DNA of 64,000 nucleotides from CAZBSE01 sp964610385 (GTDB lineage Bacteria; Actinomycetota; Humimicrobiia; Humimicrobiales; Humimicrobiaceae): positions 62,001-126,000 of the forward strand of contig CAZSXW010000004.1 of NCBI GenBank assembly GCA_964610385.1, in the 5' to 3' direction. The notes beneath the pieces were generated by a model, which ran no database searches, was not told the DNA's origin, and saw only the letters and a program-made list of their open reading frames with translations. Shown here in pieces: positions 8,491 to 16,335 of this stretch; within the stretch, counting starts at the first letter, position 1, and each line of letters starts with the position of its first letter. The position numbers and the translations under genes were made by a program.

Positions 8491-10131
8491 ATGATCCAGT
8501 GGCCTAAAACAAATGATGCTCTTGGGACTGTAAACAGAGGAAATCCTGCAGAATCAGGATTATGTACACTCTGCCGTGCAGACTGCAAGGGAAAATGTGA
8601 AACATGGCTTTCAAGTCTTCGGGGAAGAGAACTTCTCTATCCTAGGGATTTCGGCCATGTAACAGCAGGAAGCGCAAATACATGCGCTATAGGAGTATGC
8701 TACAATTCGTTACGAATACAGGGATACCTTTATGGTGCAGATTATCTTCCAGACGGAGTCACAAACAGCACAGATGACTGTGTTTTTCCTAATGTTTCCA
8801 TAGAAACACAATTTGGCAGAGAAGTTAAAACAAAATGCCGTATTCCTATTATGACTGGAGCATTAGGCTCTACATTTATTGCTGCGAAGTACTGGGATTC
8901 TTTTGCCATAGGAGCTGCCTTATCTGGCTTTCCTATTGTAGTAGGTGAGAATGTTGTTGGTGTAGACAAAGAAGCTGTTATAGAAAACGGAAAGATAAAG
9001 AACGCGCCTGAATTGGATAGAAGAGTAGAAACGTTTTTAAGATACTATGACGGATACGGCGCCATTATAGTACAGATGAATGTTGAGGACGCAAGAAATG
9101 GTGTTGCACAGTACCTTATTGAAAAATACGGAGACAAAGTAATCATAGAACTGAAATGGGGACAGGGAGCAAAAGTGATCGGCGGTGAAATCCAGGTTAC
9201 CAATTTAGATTATGCAATTTTTCTAAAGAAACGGGGATACATAGTAGATCCCGATCCTGAAAAACCAGAAGTTCAGGAAGCATTCAAACACGGTGCAATA
9301 AAATCTATAGCAAGGCACAGCAGGCTCGGTTATACAAACCTTTCCAGCGTAAGTGCTGTTGAAGAAAATTTTATGAATGCCGTAAAAGACCTCAGGTCAT
9401 CAGGATATAAACGAATATCATTAAAAACCGGTTCATATGGAATGGAAGCTCTGGCCATGTCAATTAAATATGCATCTGAAGCGAATCTTGATCTTCTAAC
9501 TATTGACGGTTCCGGCGGAGGAACTGGTATGAGCCCGTGGAACATGATGGAAAGCTGGGGTGTTCCATCTATACTTCTGCATGCAAAAGCATATGAATAT
9601 GCAAAACTGCTTGAATCCAAAGGCAAGACAGTCGTAAATATGGCCTTTGCAGGCGGTCTTGCAAAAGAAGACCAAATTTTTAAAGCTCTTGCTCTCGGTG
9701 CTCCATATGCAAAACTTATATGCATGGGGCGTTCTTTAATGATTCCGGGATACCTTGGTTCGAATATTGAAGGTGTAATTAATCCGTCCAAAAAGGAACA
9801 GCTCAATGGCAATTGGAATGATTTACCAAAGTCTGTAACCAATTACGGCTCTACTCCTGAAGAAATTTTTGCAGGATACTATGATATTCAGAAAAAGGTC
9901 GGTAAAGACGAGATGAAGAATATTCCGCTCGGTGCTATTGCTGTTTATACCTTATGCGACAAACTTGGTGCAGGATTACAACAGCTTATGGCGGGAAACA
10001 GAATCTTTAAAACTGAAGGTATTACGAGAAACGAGATTTTCTCAGCAAACAGGGAAACAGAGGCTGAAACAGGCATTCCATTTATTACTGATGTTCAGGA
10101 CGAAATAGCAAAGGAAATCTTAAGTAAATAG
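8491..10131 (+). CDS. FMN-dependent glutamate synthase, large-chain (archaeal/ferredoxin-type)
   Basis: The 546-residue protein carries the Glu_synthase FMN barrel: LLTIDGSGGGTGMSPWNMME, MAFAGGLAKEDQIFKALALG and APYAKLICMGRSLM. The N terminus has a Cys cluster (CTLCRADCKGKC) of the sort seen in archaeal-type glutamate synthase central chains. It lacks the class II glutamine amidotransferase domain of bacterial GltB, so it should need a separate amidotransferase and a ferredoxin or small subunit, which are not in the window. It would make glutamate from 2-oxoglutarate and glutamine-derived ammonia. AGGAGG precedes the ATG. Some members of this family have no proven glutamate synthase activity. 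Confidence 0.83.
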   Translation: MIQWPKTNDALGTVNRGNPAESGLCTLCRADCKGKCETWLSSLRGRELLYPRDFGHVTAGSANTCAIGVCYNSLRIQGYLYGADYLPDGVTNSTDDCVFPNVSIETQFGREVKTKCRIPIMTGALGSTFIAAKYWDSFAIGAALSGFPIVVGENVVGVDKEAVIENGKIKNAPELDRRVETFLRYYDGYGAIIVQMNVEDARNGVAQYLIEKYGDKVIIELKWGQGAKVIGGEIQVTNLDYAIFLKKRGYIVDPDPEKPEVQEAFKHGAIKSIARHSRLGYTNLSSVSAVEENFMNAVKDLRSSGYKRISLKTGSYGMEALAMSIKYASEANLDLLTIDGSGGGTGMSPWNMMESWGVPSILLHAKAYEYAKLLESKGKTVVNMAFAGGLAKEDQIFKALALGAPYAKLICMGRSLMIPGYLGSNIEGVINPSKKEQLNGNWNDLPKSVTNYGSTPEEIFAGYYDIQKKVGKDEMKNIPLGAIAVYTLCDKLGAGLQQLMAGNRIFKTEGITRNEIFSANRETEAETGIPFITDVQDEIAKEILSK

Positions 10132-10196
10132 TGTTTTTATCCGGGAGAGCTGCTGTTTCACCGGGTGATTTTGAATATTAATTCCCTAAAACATAA

Positions 10197-10361
10197 TTAC
10201 AGTATTATAGATGGGAAGCCCATGTATCCTATATACCTGATAAAGGAGCACAGACGGTACACTATTATGGTCACTACAGTAATGCAACAAGGGGAAGATT
10301 TAAGAAAGAAGATAGCCAACCAGGTTATCACATTATGGCTGATAGGGATACTAATATATAA
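10197..10361 (+). pseudogene. relic of an IS91-like (rolling-circle) transposase
   Basis: In the frame starting at 10197 a 54-codon stretch reads HVSYIPDKGAQTVHYYGHYS followed by NATRGRFKK. This closely resembles the IPDK...RYYG.YSN..RGKRKK signature near the C terminus of IS91/IS1294-type transposases. It is bounded by stops on both sides, and a likely continuation in another frame (KDEQYSKRRIKG, from about 10371) suggests frameshifts. No start codon, catalytic tyrosines or element ends were identified, so it is a dead fragment. A 79-codon ORF in another frame over the same bases is spurious. Confidence 0.7.
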
Positions 10362-10455
10362 TTTTTTACTAAAAAAGATGAGCAGTATTCGAAGAGAAGG
10401 ATAAAAGGCCATATGCTAATCCATCTTTTAAATCAGTGGATTTATTAAAATAAAA

Positions 10456-10486
10456 AGTTCTAAAAGCGTCCAATACGGGGAGCCAG
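10456..10486 (+). repeat. 31-bp direct repeat with tRNA-Asn-like end, copy 1
   Basis: The repeat starts AGTTCTAAA and ends ACGGGGAGCCAG. It is 30/31 identical to the copy at 12847 and 23/31 to the copy at 14412. Its last bases, CGGGGAGCCA, equal the 3' end of the tRNA-Asn gene. It lies about 95 bases after the IS91-like relic and separates the glutamate synthase gene from amtB-glnK. The rest of the 10132-10958 gap is AT-rich and shows no intact gene. Confidence 0.8.
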
Positions 10487-10860
10487 TAAGTTTTACTTCA
10501 ATAATTCTGGAATCTTAAATACTTCTTTTTATCGACAAATCTATCATTAATATATTTATGCAGCATGCTTGATATTAATGTCTGATAGGGATACCTTTAG
10601 TATTAACAAGAGATTTTATTTGCTCAAGATCATTATAATACATTTATAAATCGGTTCGAAATTTCACAACCTGGTGCAGCCACCTATTTAGGACACCTAA
10701 TCATTAAACAAATCCAGATATTTCCCTAACATAAAAATACAATTTTCCTACTAAATCAATTCCCTATATACATATATGCATTGTTTAACACGCAACTCTT
10801 AAATTGTTTTAGAAAGGATAGTCCTGGTACCAGTTAGATATAAAAGAATCGGAGAAAGTT

Positions 10861-10912
10861 AACATGAAATTCATATTTATTTAACATGATTGTAACATTC
10901 ATATACTATAAT
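10861..10912 (+). promoter_or_regulatory. candidate promoter/operator region of amtB
   Basis: A TATAAT lies at 10907-10912, about 46 bases before the amtB start. Upstream are two related words, ATGAAATTCAT (a palindrome) and ATGATTGTAACATTCAT, both preceded by TTAACATGA-like sequence. No good -35 is spaced correctly, so activation or a non-consensus promoter is possible. The GTGG/CCAC operator found before the glutamate synthase gene is not repeated here. Confidence 0.35.
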
Positions 10913-10958
10913 TAATTTTTCAGCTTAAAAATTTAAATATTACTTTGAAAGGACTCTA

Positions 10959-12197
10959 GTGGCTATTAGTAATGGGGATAATGCTTGGATGCTGGTTTCT
11001 GCAGCAATGGTAATGCTTATGACTCCTGGGTTGGCCTTTTTTTACGGAGGAATGGTAAGAAGAAAAAATGCTATTTCCACAATAACGATGAGCTTTATGA
11101 CACTGGGACTTATAAGTGTATTATGGGTTATTTTTGGATATAGTCTGGCATTCGGAACGGACTTTGGAGGGGTTATTGGAGGTTTTGATTTTCTGATGCT
11201 CAGAAATGTCGGGCAGGAAGCCTCTGCTGTTTATGCAACTACGGTGCCCCATCTTACTTTCATGGTCTTTCAGGGAATGTTTGCCATAATAACGGTAGCG
11301 CTTATTTCTGGTGCTGTAGTTGAGCGAATGAAATTTGCATCTATTTTAATATTCTCTGTTCTATGGTTTTCGCTTGTTTATGTGCCTATAGCTCACTGGG
11401 TCTGGGGCGGAGGCTGGCTTGCAAACCTTGGAGTCCTTGATTTTGCAGGTGGTACTGCGGTCCATATAAATGCCGGTGTTTCAGCACTATCGCTTGCCAT
11501 CTTATTAGGACCAAGGAAAGGATATGGTGGGTTGTCGGAAATGAGGCCCCATAACGTTCCTTTTATTGTTATAGGAGCAGGCATTCTATGGTTTGGATGG
11601 TTTGGCTTCAATGCCGGCAGTGCATTGGCCTCTGGCGGACTTGCTTCAAGTGCTTTTGTGGCTACTAATGTTGCCGCAGCCGCAGCCGCGCTTACTTGGA
11701 TGTTCCTGAGCTGGTTCTATCACAGACCGACGGCTTCCGGTATAGCCATAGGGGCTGTATCGGGACTCGTGGCAGTGACGCCTGCCGCCGGGTTTATCAG
11801 CCCTATATTCGGCTTACCTATCGGAATAGGCGCTTCAATAATCTGTTTTTATATGATGAGACTTAGAAACAAGACAAGGATTGATGAATCGCTTGATGTA
11901 TGGGCATGTCATGGAATGGCAGGCACATGGGGCTCAATTACGACTGGTGTATTTGCGTCCATGGCAGTTAACCCAGCAGGAGCAGATGGGTTGATATATT
12001 CGGGAAGTTTCATTCTTTTAGCAAAACAATTCCTGGCAGTTATTGTAGTATGGATCTTCTCTTTTGGAATGACATGGCTTATTGGTAAATTAATAGACGT
12101 GACGATAGGCCTCAGGGTCAGCTCTACCGAAGAAGCTATCGGACTTGATATTTCACAGCATGGAGAAAAAGCATATACAAGAGAAGTGGATATTTAA
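10959..12197 (+). CDS. amtB: ammonium transporter
   Basis: This is an Amt/MEP/Rh-family channel of 412 residues with about 11 membrane segments. The N terminus reads DNAWMLVSAAMVMLMTPGLA and continues into FFYGGMVRRKN, the family opening. The conserved Asp sits in LDFAGGTAVHINAGVSAL, which also carries the first pore His; the second is in DVWACHGMAGTWGS. Start is GTG with AAAGGA upstream; no long signal sequence is seen. The stop is followed after one base by the glnK ATG, the usual amtB/glnK coupling, so the PII protein probably gates this channel. Confidence 0.96.
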   Translation: MAISNGDNAWMLVSAAMVMLMTPGLAFFYGGMVRRKNAISTITMSFMTLGLISVLWVIFGYSLAFGTDFGGVIGGFDFLMLRNVGQEASAVYATTVPHLTFMVFQGMFAIITVALISGAVVERMKFASILIFSVLWFSLVYVPIAHWVWGGGWLANLGVLDFAGGTAVHINAGVSALSLAILLGPRKGYGGLSEMRPHNVPFIVIGAGILWFGWFGFNAGSALASGGLASSAFVATNVAAAAAALTWMFLSWFYHRPTASGIAIGAVSGLVAVTPAAGFISPIFGLPIGIGASIICFYMMRLRNKTRIDESLDVWACHGMAGTWGSITTGVFASMAVNPAGADGLIYSGSFILLAKQFLAVIVVWIFSFGMTWLIGKLIDVTIGLRVSSTEEAIGLDISQHGEKAYTREVDI

Positions 12198-12198
12198 A

Positions 12199-12537
12199 AT
12201 GCAGAAGATAGAAGCCATAATAAAAGAAGATGCGTTTAACAGTATCAAGAATGCCCTAGAAGAAGGTGGTTTTATTAGCATGACAGTCTGTAATGTTATA
12301 GGACGGGGTAAGCAAAAAGGCCTGGCATTAAAATGGAGGTCGTCCGAACACAGAGTCGAATTTCTTCCAAAAGTTAAGATAGAACTTGTAGTCGACGACA
12401 AGGATCTTGATAGAGTCCTGGACATAATCTGCACAATAGCCAACACAGGATCGGTTGGTGACGGGAAAATTTTTGTTATTCCAGTCGGTGAAGTTATAAG
12501 GATAAGGACTGGAGAACGAGGAGCGACTGCTATATAA
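12199..12537 (+). CDS. glnK: PII signal protein, GlnK type
   Basis: The 112-residue product has exact PII length when started at the ATG at 12199; a longer frame opening inside amtB adds 18 non-homologous residues and is rejected. Family blocks are QKIEAIIKEDAF, the T-loop start GRGKQKG, FLPKVKIELVVDD, TGSVGDGKIFV and IRIRTGERG. Position 51 of the T-loop, tyrosine in uridylylated PII proteins, is histidine here, and the 46-equivalent is Trp. The product should bind ATP/ADP and 2-oxoglutarate and block AmtB under nitrogen sufficiency, but not by the classical uridylylation switch. Confidence 0.93.
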   Translation: MQKIEAIIKEDAFNSIKNALEEGGFISMTVCNVIGRGKQKGLALKWRSSEHRVEFLPKVKIELVVDDKDLDRVLDIICTIANTGSVGDGKIFVIPVGEVIRIRTGERGATAI

Positions 12538-12610
12538 GACTATCAGCGAGAGGACATCTATAGAAAGTGTAAGGAATTTCATGCAAAAAGGGTGTTAGAA
12601 ATTAGGCCTG

Positions 12611-12648
12611 TTGTCTAAACCACCCGAAAAAGCGGTTTTCTTAGACAA
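12611..12648 (+). other. stem-loop downstream of glnK
   Basis: TTGTCTAA (12611-12618) pairs perfectly with TTAGACAA (12641-12648), and an inner CCG/CGG pair with an A-rich loop lies between. No U-run follows, so it is not a clear terminator. It may be an RNA processing element or the end of a lost mobile element. The remainder of 12538-13044 has no recognisable gene apart from the repeat at 12847; a short minus-strand stretch near 12890-12960 looks coding-like but is broken by a stop. Confidence 0.4.
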
Positions 12649-12846
12649 TATTTATAAAAAACTTCTAACTAATATTATGTCTGGATCAGTTTTTGAGGAG
12701 AAGGGCAATTGTTAAATCTTTTAAAACTCAATTCAAGAATAAAAATATCTCCATTTAAGCTTAATGGTTTGGTTTTAACTTTGTCTCCAATGCCCTAAGA
12801 TTTACATCATCTCATTATTTAATTTATGGTATATATTAGTGTCTAA

Positions 12847-12877
12847 AGTTCTAAAGGCGTCCAATACGGGGAGCCAG
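12847..12877 (+). repeat. 31-bp direct repeat with tRNA-Asn-like end, copy 2
   Basis: It differs from copy 1 at one base only. It separates amtB-glnK from the radical SAM gene and lies in the same orientation as the tRNA and the other copies. Confidence 0.8.
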
Positions 12878-13044
12878 AGATTTTTATTTGGCTTTCCCAA
12901 ATTCCGGAGCAGCCAGCCCCCTAACAGTGGTAGGCCTTCATATCTTCCCAGTTGTAGAGTAGTCTTTGTAACAATTTATGTAAAAGATAGTCAAATATAA
13001 TGGGAATTTAAAATATTTTTTATGTAAAGGATATAGTTGTTGAT

Positions 13045-14346
13045 ATGTCACTAATAGATTTTTCAAGAAATAAGATTAAGAAACTATTTACTAAGGAAAG
13101 CAATATAGTACTTAAAAATAATGTTCCTGCTTACGAGAGTCTTGAATATAAGTTTGATGATATAGACGAATTCGGGCTTTATCTTCATGTTCCTTTTTGT
13201 AGGCAAATTTGCTCATATTGTCCTTATAATAAGGAGATTTATAAACCCGAATTAGCAAAACTTTATACAAAGGCTGTAAAGAAGGAAATTGATTTCTATA
13301 GTACGCTTTTTAGTGGAAAGCCTGTAACATCATTCTATATTGGTGGCGGTACTCCCACAACTATGCTTTACAGTGGGATTTCTGAGATTATAGAATATAT
13401 ATATAGAAATTTTAATATGCAGTGTGGTATACATATAGAAAGTCATCCTAATGACTTAAATAATAATAATCTCAATACTATAAAATCTCTCGGCATAAAA
13501 TACCTGAGTACAGGAGTAGAAGCTCTTGATGATAAATACCTAAATTTTCTTAATAGACCATATAATACTAAAGAAGTAAAGGAAGTAATTGAAAGAGTAG
13601 TCAGTAAAGGATTTAAATGTTTTAATGTAGACTTCATTTTTGCTTTACCTGACCAGTCATATAGCGAGATAGAAAAGGCAGGCCATGAGTTAGTTAAAAT
13701 GGGTGTGAATCAGGTAGCAGCTTATCCATTCTTTAAATTTCCATATACTAAAATGGGCGGAAATTCTGATGAAAGCAATTACAGTATATCAACAATATTT
13801 AGAAGACGTAAAATGTTAAGCATCCTCGAAAATATTTTCTATAATTCTGATTTTGAGAGAACTTCTGTCTGGGCATTCACAAAAAAGGGAATATCAAAAT
13901 ATTGTTCTGTAACTGTGCCTCTTTATGTTGGCATTGGTGCTAGTGCTGGAACATACCTAAAGGATATTTTTTATTTAAATACTTTCAATGTTTCTGAGTA
14001 TACTACTGTTATGAATAGCGGAAAGCCACCAATTGCCTTATCGCTTGATCTTTCAAGAAACATGCAGATGGCATGGTGGTTTTACTGGAGAGTATATGAA
14101 ACTAGATTTAAGAGAAGCGATTTTAAAAAAAGATTCGATGTGCAGTTTAATAAAATATATGGAAAATATATTAAATTATTTTCTTTATTTGGTTTTATAA
14201 AAAACGATAATAAAGACCAAATAATTCTTTCAGATAGAGGTTCATACTGGTTGCATGCAGTTGAAGACCTGTTTTCATTAAACTATATAGGTAAGTTATG
14301 GGGAACTTCCAAACAAGAACCCTGGCCTAAAATGGTAGAATTGTAA
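13045..14346 (+). CDS. HemW-like radical SAM protein, unknown substrate (paralog 1)
   Basis: The 433-residue protein has the HemW/coproporphyrinogen-oxidase-like radical SAM fold: LYLHVPFCRQICSYCPYN with the CxxxCxxC cluster, YIGGGTPTTM, and FNVDFIFALPDQ. HemW itself reads PFCxxxCxYCDF; here the cluster is followed by PYN, and the C-terminal half (about 290-433) is not typical of HemW. It is clearly paralogous to the protein at 40774-42021, sharing the PFCxxxCxxCPY start, a SVWAFT/SVWTFT motif and a WPxKxVxL ending. It is the last gene cassette of the repeat-bounded region. Substrate is unknown. Confidence 0.8.
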   Translation: MSLIDFSRNKIKKLFTKESNIVLKNNVPAYESLEYKFDDIDEFGLYLHVPFCRQICSYCPYNKEIYKPELAKLYTKAVKKEIDFYSTLFSGKPVTSFYIGGGTPTTMLYSGISEIIEYIYRNFNMQCGIHIESHPNDLNNNNLNTIKSLGIKYLSTGVEALDDKYLNFLNRPYNTKEVKEVIERVVSKGFKCFNVDFIFALPDQSYSEIEKAGHELVKMGVNQVAAYPFFKFPYTKMGGNSDESNYSISTIFRRRKMLSILENIFYNSDFERTSVWAFTKKGISKYCSVTVPLYVGIGASAGTYLKDIFYLNTFNVSEYTTVMNSGKPPIALSLDLSRNMQMAWWFYWRVYETRFKRSDFKKRFDVQFNKIYGKYIKLFSLFGFIKNDNKDQIILSDRGSYWLHAVEDLFSLNYIGKLWGTSKQEPWPKMVEL

Positions 14347-14411
14347 TAGAATTAAAAAGATGAAATTTGCTCCCATTTATCTTCAAAATTAGGAAGTTCA
14401 TTAAAGTAAAA

Positions 14412-14442
14412 AGTTCGAAATGTATCTACTAAGGGGAGCCAA
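14412..14442 (+). repeat. 31-bp direct repeat with tRNA-Asn-like end, copy 3 (diverged)
   Basis: It is 23/31 identical to copy 1, with the conserved word GGGGAGCCA at the end. Similarity to copy 1 extends about 14 bases further upstream (ATTAAA followed by TAAAA). It marks the right end of the accessory region. Confidence 0.7.
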
Positions 14443-14501
14443 ACGATGTCTCTTCACCAACAAACGAGGTAACCCACTCTCTAATAATATTGTATTTTTA
14501 C

Positions 14502-14577
14502 TTGACGAAGTAAAAAATAAGTATTATTATATCAATATACGATATAACGAGCTACGATATAACGTAAAACGATATAA
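14502..14577 (+). promoter_or_regulatory. padR promoter with three 15-bp-spaced operator repeats
   Basis: TTGACG (14502-14507) and TATTAT (14525-14530) are 17 bases apart. Right after the -10, ACGATATAA occurs three times as direct repeats at 14539, 14554 and 14569, exactly 15 bases apart. This looks like a multi-site operator for the PadR protein encoded next. Confidence 0.7.
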
Positions 14578-14600
14578 TAATAGAAGTATTGAAGCAGGAA

Positions 14601-14942
14601 ATGATGGATATAAAAAAGATAAAAAAGTACTCTCCTCTTACGGAGACTACATTCTATATCTTGATATCTCTTATTGAGCCTTTGCACGGGTATGGGATAA
14701 TGCAGAAGGTAGAAAGACTGAGTAACGGCAGGGTTAAACTCGGGCCTGGGACTCTTTATGGAGTACTTGGAAATCTTTTAGAGGCAAGAATGATAGAGTT
14801 AAAAGATGATAGCAGGATCAAAAGCAGGAGAAAGGTATATTGTATAAAGCAGCTTGGCATCGATATGATAAGGTTTGAACTGGACCGTCTTGAAGAGATG
14901 ATTAAAAATGGCAAGTTCCTTCTTAATGAGAAAGGACAATGA
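14601..14942 (+). CDS. PadR-family transcriptional regulator
   Basis: A short PadR protein with the N-terminal winged helix: LTETTFYILISLIEPLHGYG, VERLSNGRVKLGPGTLYGVL and the wing region SRRKVYCI. The start is uncertain: TTG 14589, ATG 14601 and ATG 14604 are all in frame and none has an ideal ribosome-binding site; AGGA lies just before the ATGs. PadR next to a DUF2812 membrane protein is a common pair in Gram-positive bacteria, usually self-regulated. The repeats before it are the likely operator. The 85-codon ORF at 14420 is spurious. Confidence 0.88.
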   Translation: MMDIKKIKKYSPLTETTFYILISLIEPLHGYGIMQKVERLSNGRVKLGPGTLYGVLGNLLEARMIELKDDSRIKSRRKVYCIKQLGIDMIRFELDRLEEMIKNGKFLLNEKGQ

Positions 14943-14943
14943 T

Positions 14944-15522
14944 ATGGATAAAAAAGAAACAAAAAAATTTATGAAGATATTCTTTGCCTGGAAGGAAGAA
15001 AGAGAAGCAAAGTGGCTATATGAGATGTCGAAAAAGGGTTGGCACCTTAAGGAAGTAGGATTATTTTGTTATACATTCCAAAAGGGTATACCACATGATT
15101 ATACCTATAGATTCGATTTCAAAGTATTGAAAAAAGATGATATGGATGAATATACTGCCATATTTAAAGATGCAGGATGGGTATATATAGGAAGCATAGG
15201 ATCCTGGCATTATTTCAGAACTGAAGGTGGAGTAGAGTTAGAGCCCGAATTATATAATGACAACAGATCAAGAATAGAAAAGTATAAAAGGCTTCTTATT
15301 GTACTTGGTATAATATTCCTCCCAGTGATGATGTGGGGTCTGCCTAATCTGTATATGAGGATGATTGATATGGCCTCAGACAGCATACTCAATAATCCTG
15401 TTGTATTTAATATCTATTTGCCTTTTGTGGTCATCCTTACAATTGTGGAGGTCTTTGTACTCTACGGAATTATCAGGATTATTATAATAATAAACAAATT
15501 GAAAAAAGAGATCAGGGAATAG
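14944..15522 (+). CDS. DUF2812 domain membrane protein
   Basis: The 192-residue protein starts at the ATG one base after the padR stop, with GAAAGGA upstream. The N-terminal half is soluble and DUF2812-like: FFAWKEEREAKWLYEMSKKG, GLFCYTFQKG and YTYRFDF. Two hydrophobic segments at about 120-140 and 160-185 form the membrane part. Function is unknown; the family is almost always encoded with a PadR regulator, which suggests a role in envelope stress or signal response. This is inference from context. Confidence 0.85.
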   Translation: MDKKETKKFMKIFFAWKEEREAKWLYEMSKKGWHLKEVGLFCYTFQKGIPHDYTYRFDFKVLKKDDMDEYTAIFKDAGWVYIGSIGSWHYFRTEGGVELEPELYNDNRSRIEKYKRLLIVLGIIFLPVMMWGLPNLYMRMIDMASDSILNNPVVFNIYLPFVVILTIVEVFVLYGIIRIIIIINKLKKEIRE

Positions 15523-15689
15523 TAGAAATCTACTACATTCAAGCTTTTAAATATAAATTAAAAATAGTTATAAATAATTAATAAATTTGAAAACCTGGAT
15601 ATAGTTGATAATAATTTATACGTTTATTTAAACCATATAATTAAAATATTATATACTGTATTTTATTTTAATCCTGAGGAAGAGGTTTA

Positions 15690-16124
15690 ATGAAAAAAAT
15701 AAAAGTATTATTTTTATGCGTACATAATTCTGCAAGAAGTCAAATGGCTGAAGCATATCTTAACAAATTTGGTGAGGGACAATTTAAAGCTGAAAGTGCA
15801 GGTTTTGAACCTGGGAAACTTAATCCTATTGCGGTTGATGTAATGAAAGAAGAGGGCATAGACATATCAGATAACAGGATTGATAGCGTATATGAATTTT
15901 TTAAACAGCGAAGGTTTTATGGTTATGTGATTACAGTCTGTGATACTGCCAATAATCAAAAATGTCCGATCTTTCCCGGTGTCCCAAAACGGATTCACTG
16001 GAATATAGAAGACCTTTCCTCTTTTAAAGGTAGTTATGAAAAAAAGCTTAAAAAAACAAGGATAGTTAGGGATGAAATTAAGAAAAGGGTGAAGGGATTC
16101 ATAGAAGATGTAAAAAGTAAATAA
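15690..16124 (+). CDS. arsC: arsenate reductase, thioredoxin-coupled (ArsC, LMW phosphatase fold)
   Basis: The 144-residue protein has the P-loop CVHNSARS (Cys10) and the redox pair Cys84 and Cys92 in VCDTANNQKCPIFPG, matching the three-cysteine arrangement of thioredoxin-linked ArsC. It reduces arsenate to arsenite in the cytoplasm. The spacing between the last two cysteines is eight residues, one more than in the staphylococcal enzyme. GAGGAAGAGG precedes the ATG. No ArsR, ArsB or Acr3 gene is adjacent, so arsenite export must be encoded elsewhere or the enzyme serves as another phosphatase. Confidence 0.85.
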   Translation: MKKIKVLFLCVHNSARSQMAEAYLNKFGEGQFKAESAGFEPGKLNPIAVDVMKEEGIDISDNRIDSVYEFFKQRRFYGYVITVCDTANNQKCPIFPGVPKRIHWNIEDLSSFKGSYEKKLKKTRIVRDEIKKRVKGFIEDVKSK

Positions 16125-16267
16125 ATAGTCTATCTTCCTATACATCAAATTTTGGATTTTCAATTTATAAAAGAAAGATTCCATTTGTCAAGTATTTCAA
16201 TCTCCAATTTGGAATAATAGTAGATTAGAAGAAGCAATAACTTACCAGCTATAATTTGTTTTCACTC

Positions 16268-16296
16268 TTGATATATAAACGTAATTGTTATATGAT
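16268..16296 (+). promoter_or_regulatory. promoter of the cysK sulfur module
   Basis: TTGATA (16268-16273) and TATGAT (16291-16296) are separated by 17 bases. The start of transcription would fall about 30 bases before the cysK ATG, leaving no room for a riboswitch. Confidence 0.55.
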
Positions 16297-16335
16297 ATAT
16301 TAATTTTATATATATATAAAGGGGAGCGATGCAGT

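Noticed and set aside
10165..10404. 79-codon plus-strand ORF after the glutamate synthase gene
   Set aside because: It is out of frame with the IS91-like protein signature over the same bases, and its own residues show no protein-like pattern.
12145..12198. Upstream extension of glnK inside amtB
   Set aside because: The added 18 residues do not belong to the PII family; the ATG at 12199 gives the canonical 112 residues.
14539..14577. CRISPR-like or plasmid-origin iterons
   Set aside because: Only three 9-base units with a 15-base period directly after a promoter; an operator is the simpler explanation and no spacers or replication gene exist.
14420..14677. 85-codon ORF overlapping the padR promoter and start
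   Set aside because: It runs through the promoter, repeats and padR in another frame and has no ribosome-binding site.
16319..16330. AAGGGGAGC before cysK as a fourth copy of the tRNA-like repeat
   Set aside because: Only the GGGGAGC word is shared; the rest of the 31-bp repeat is absent and the word serves as the ribosome-binding site.
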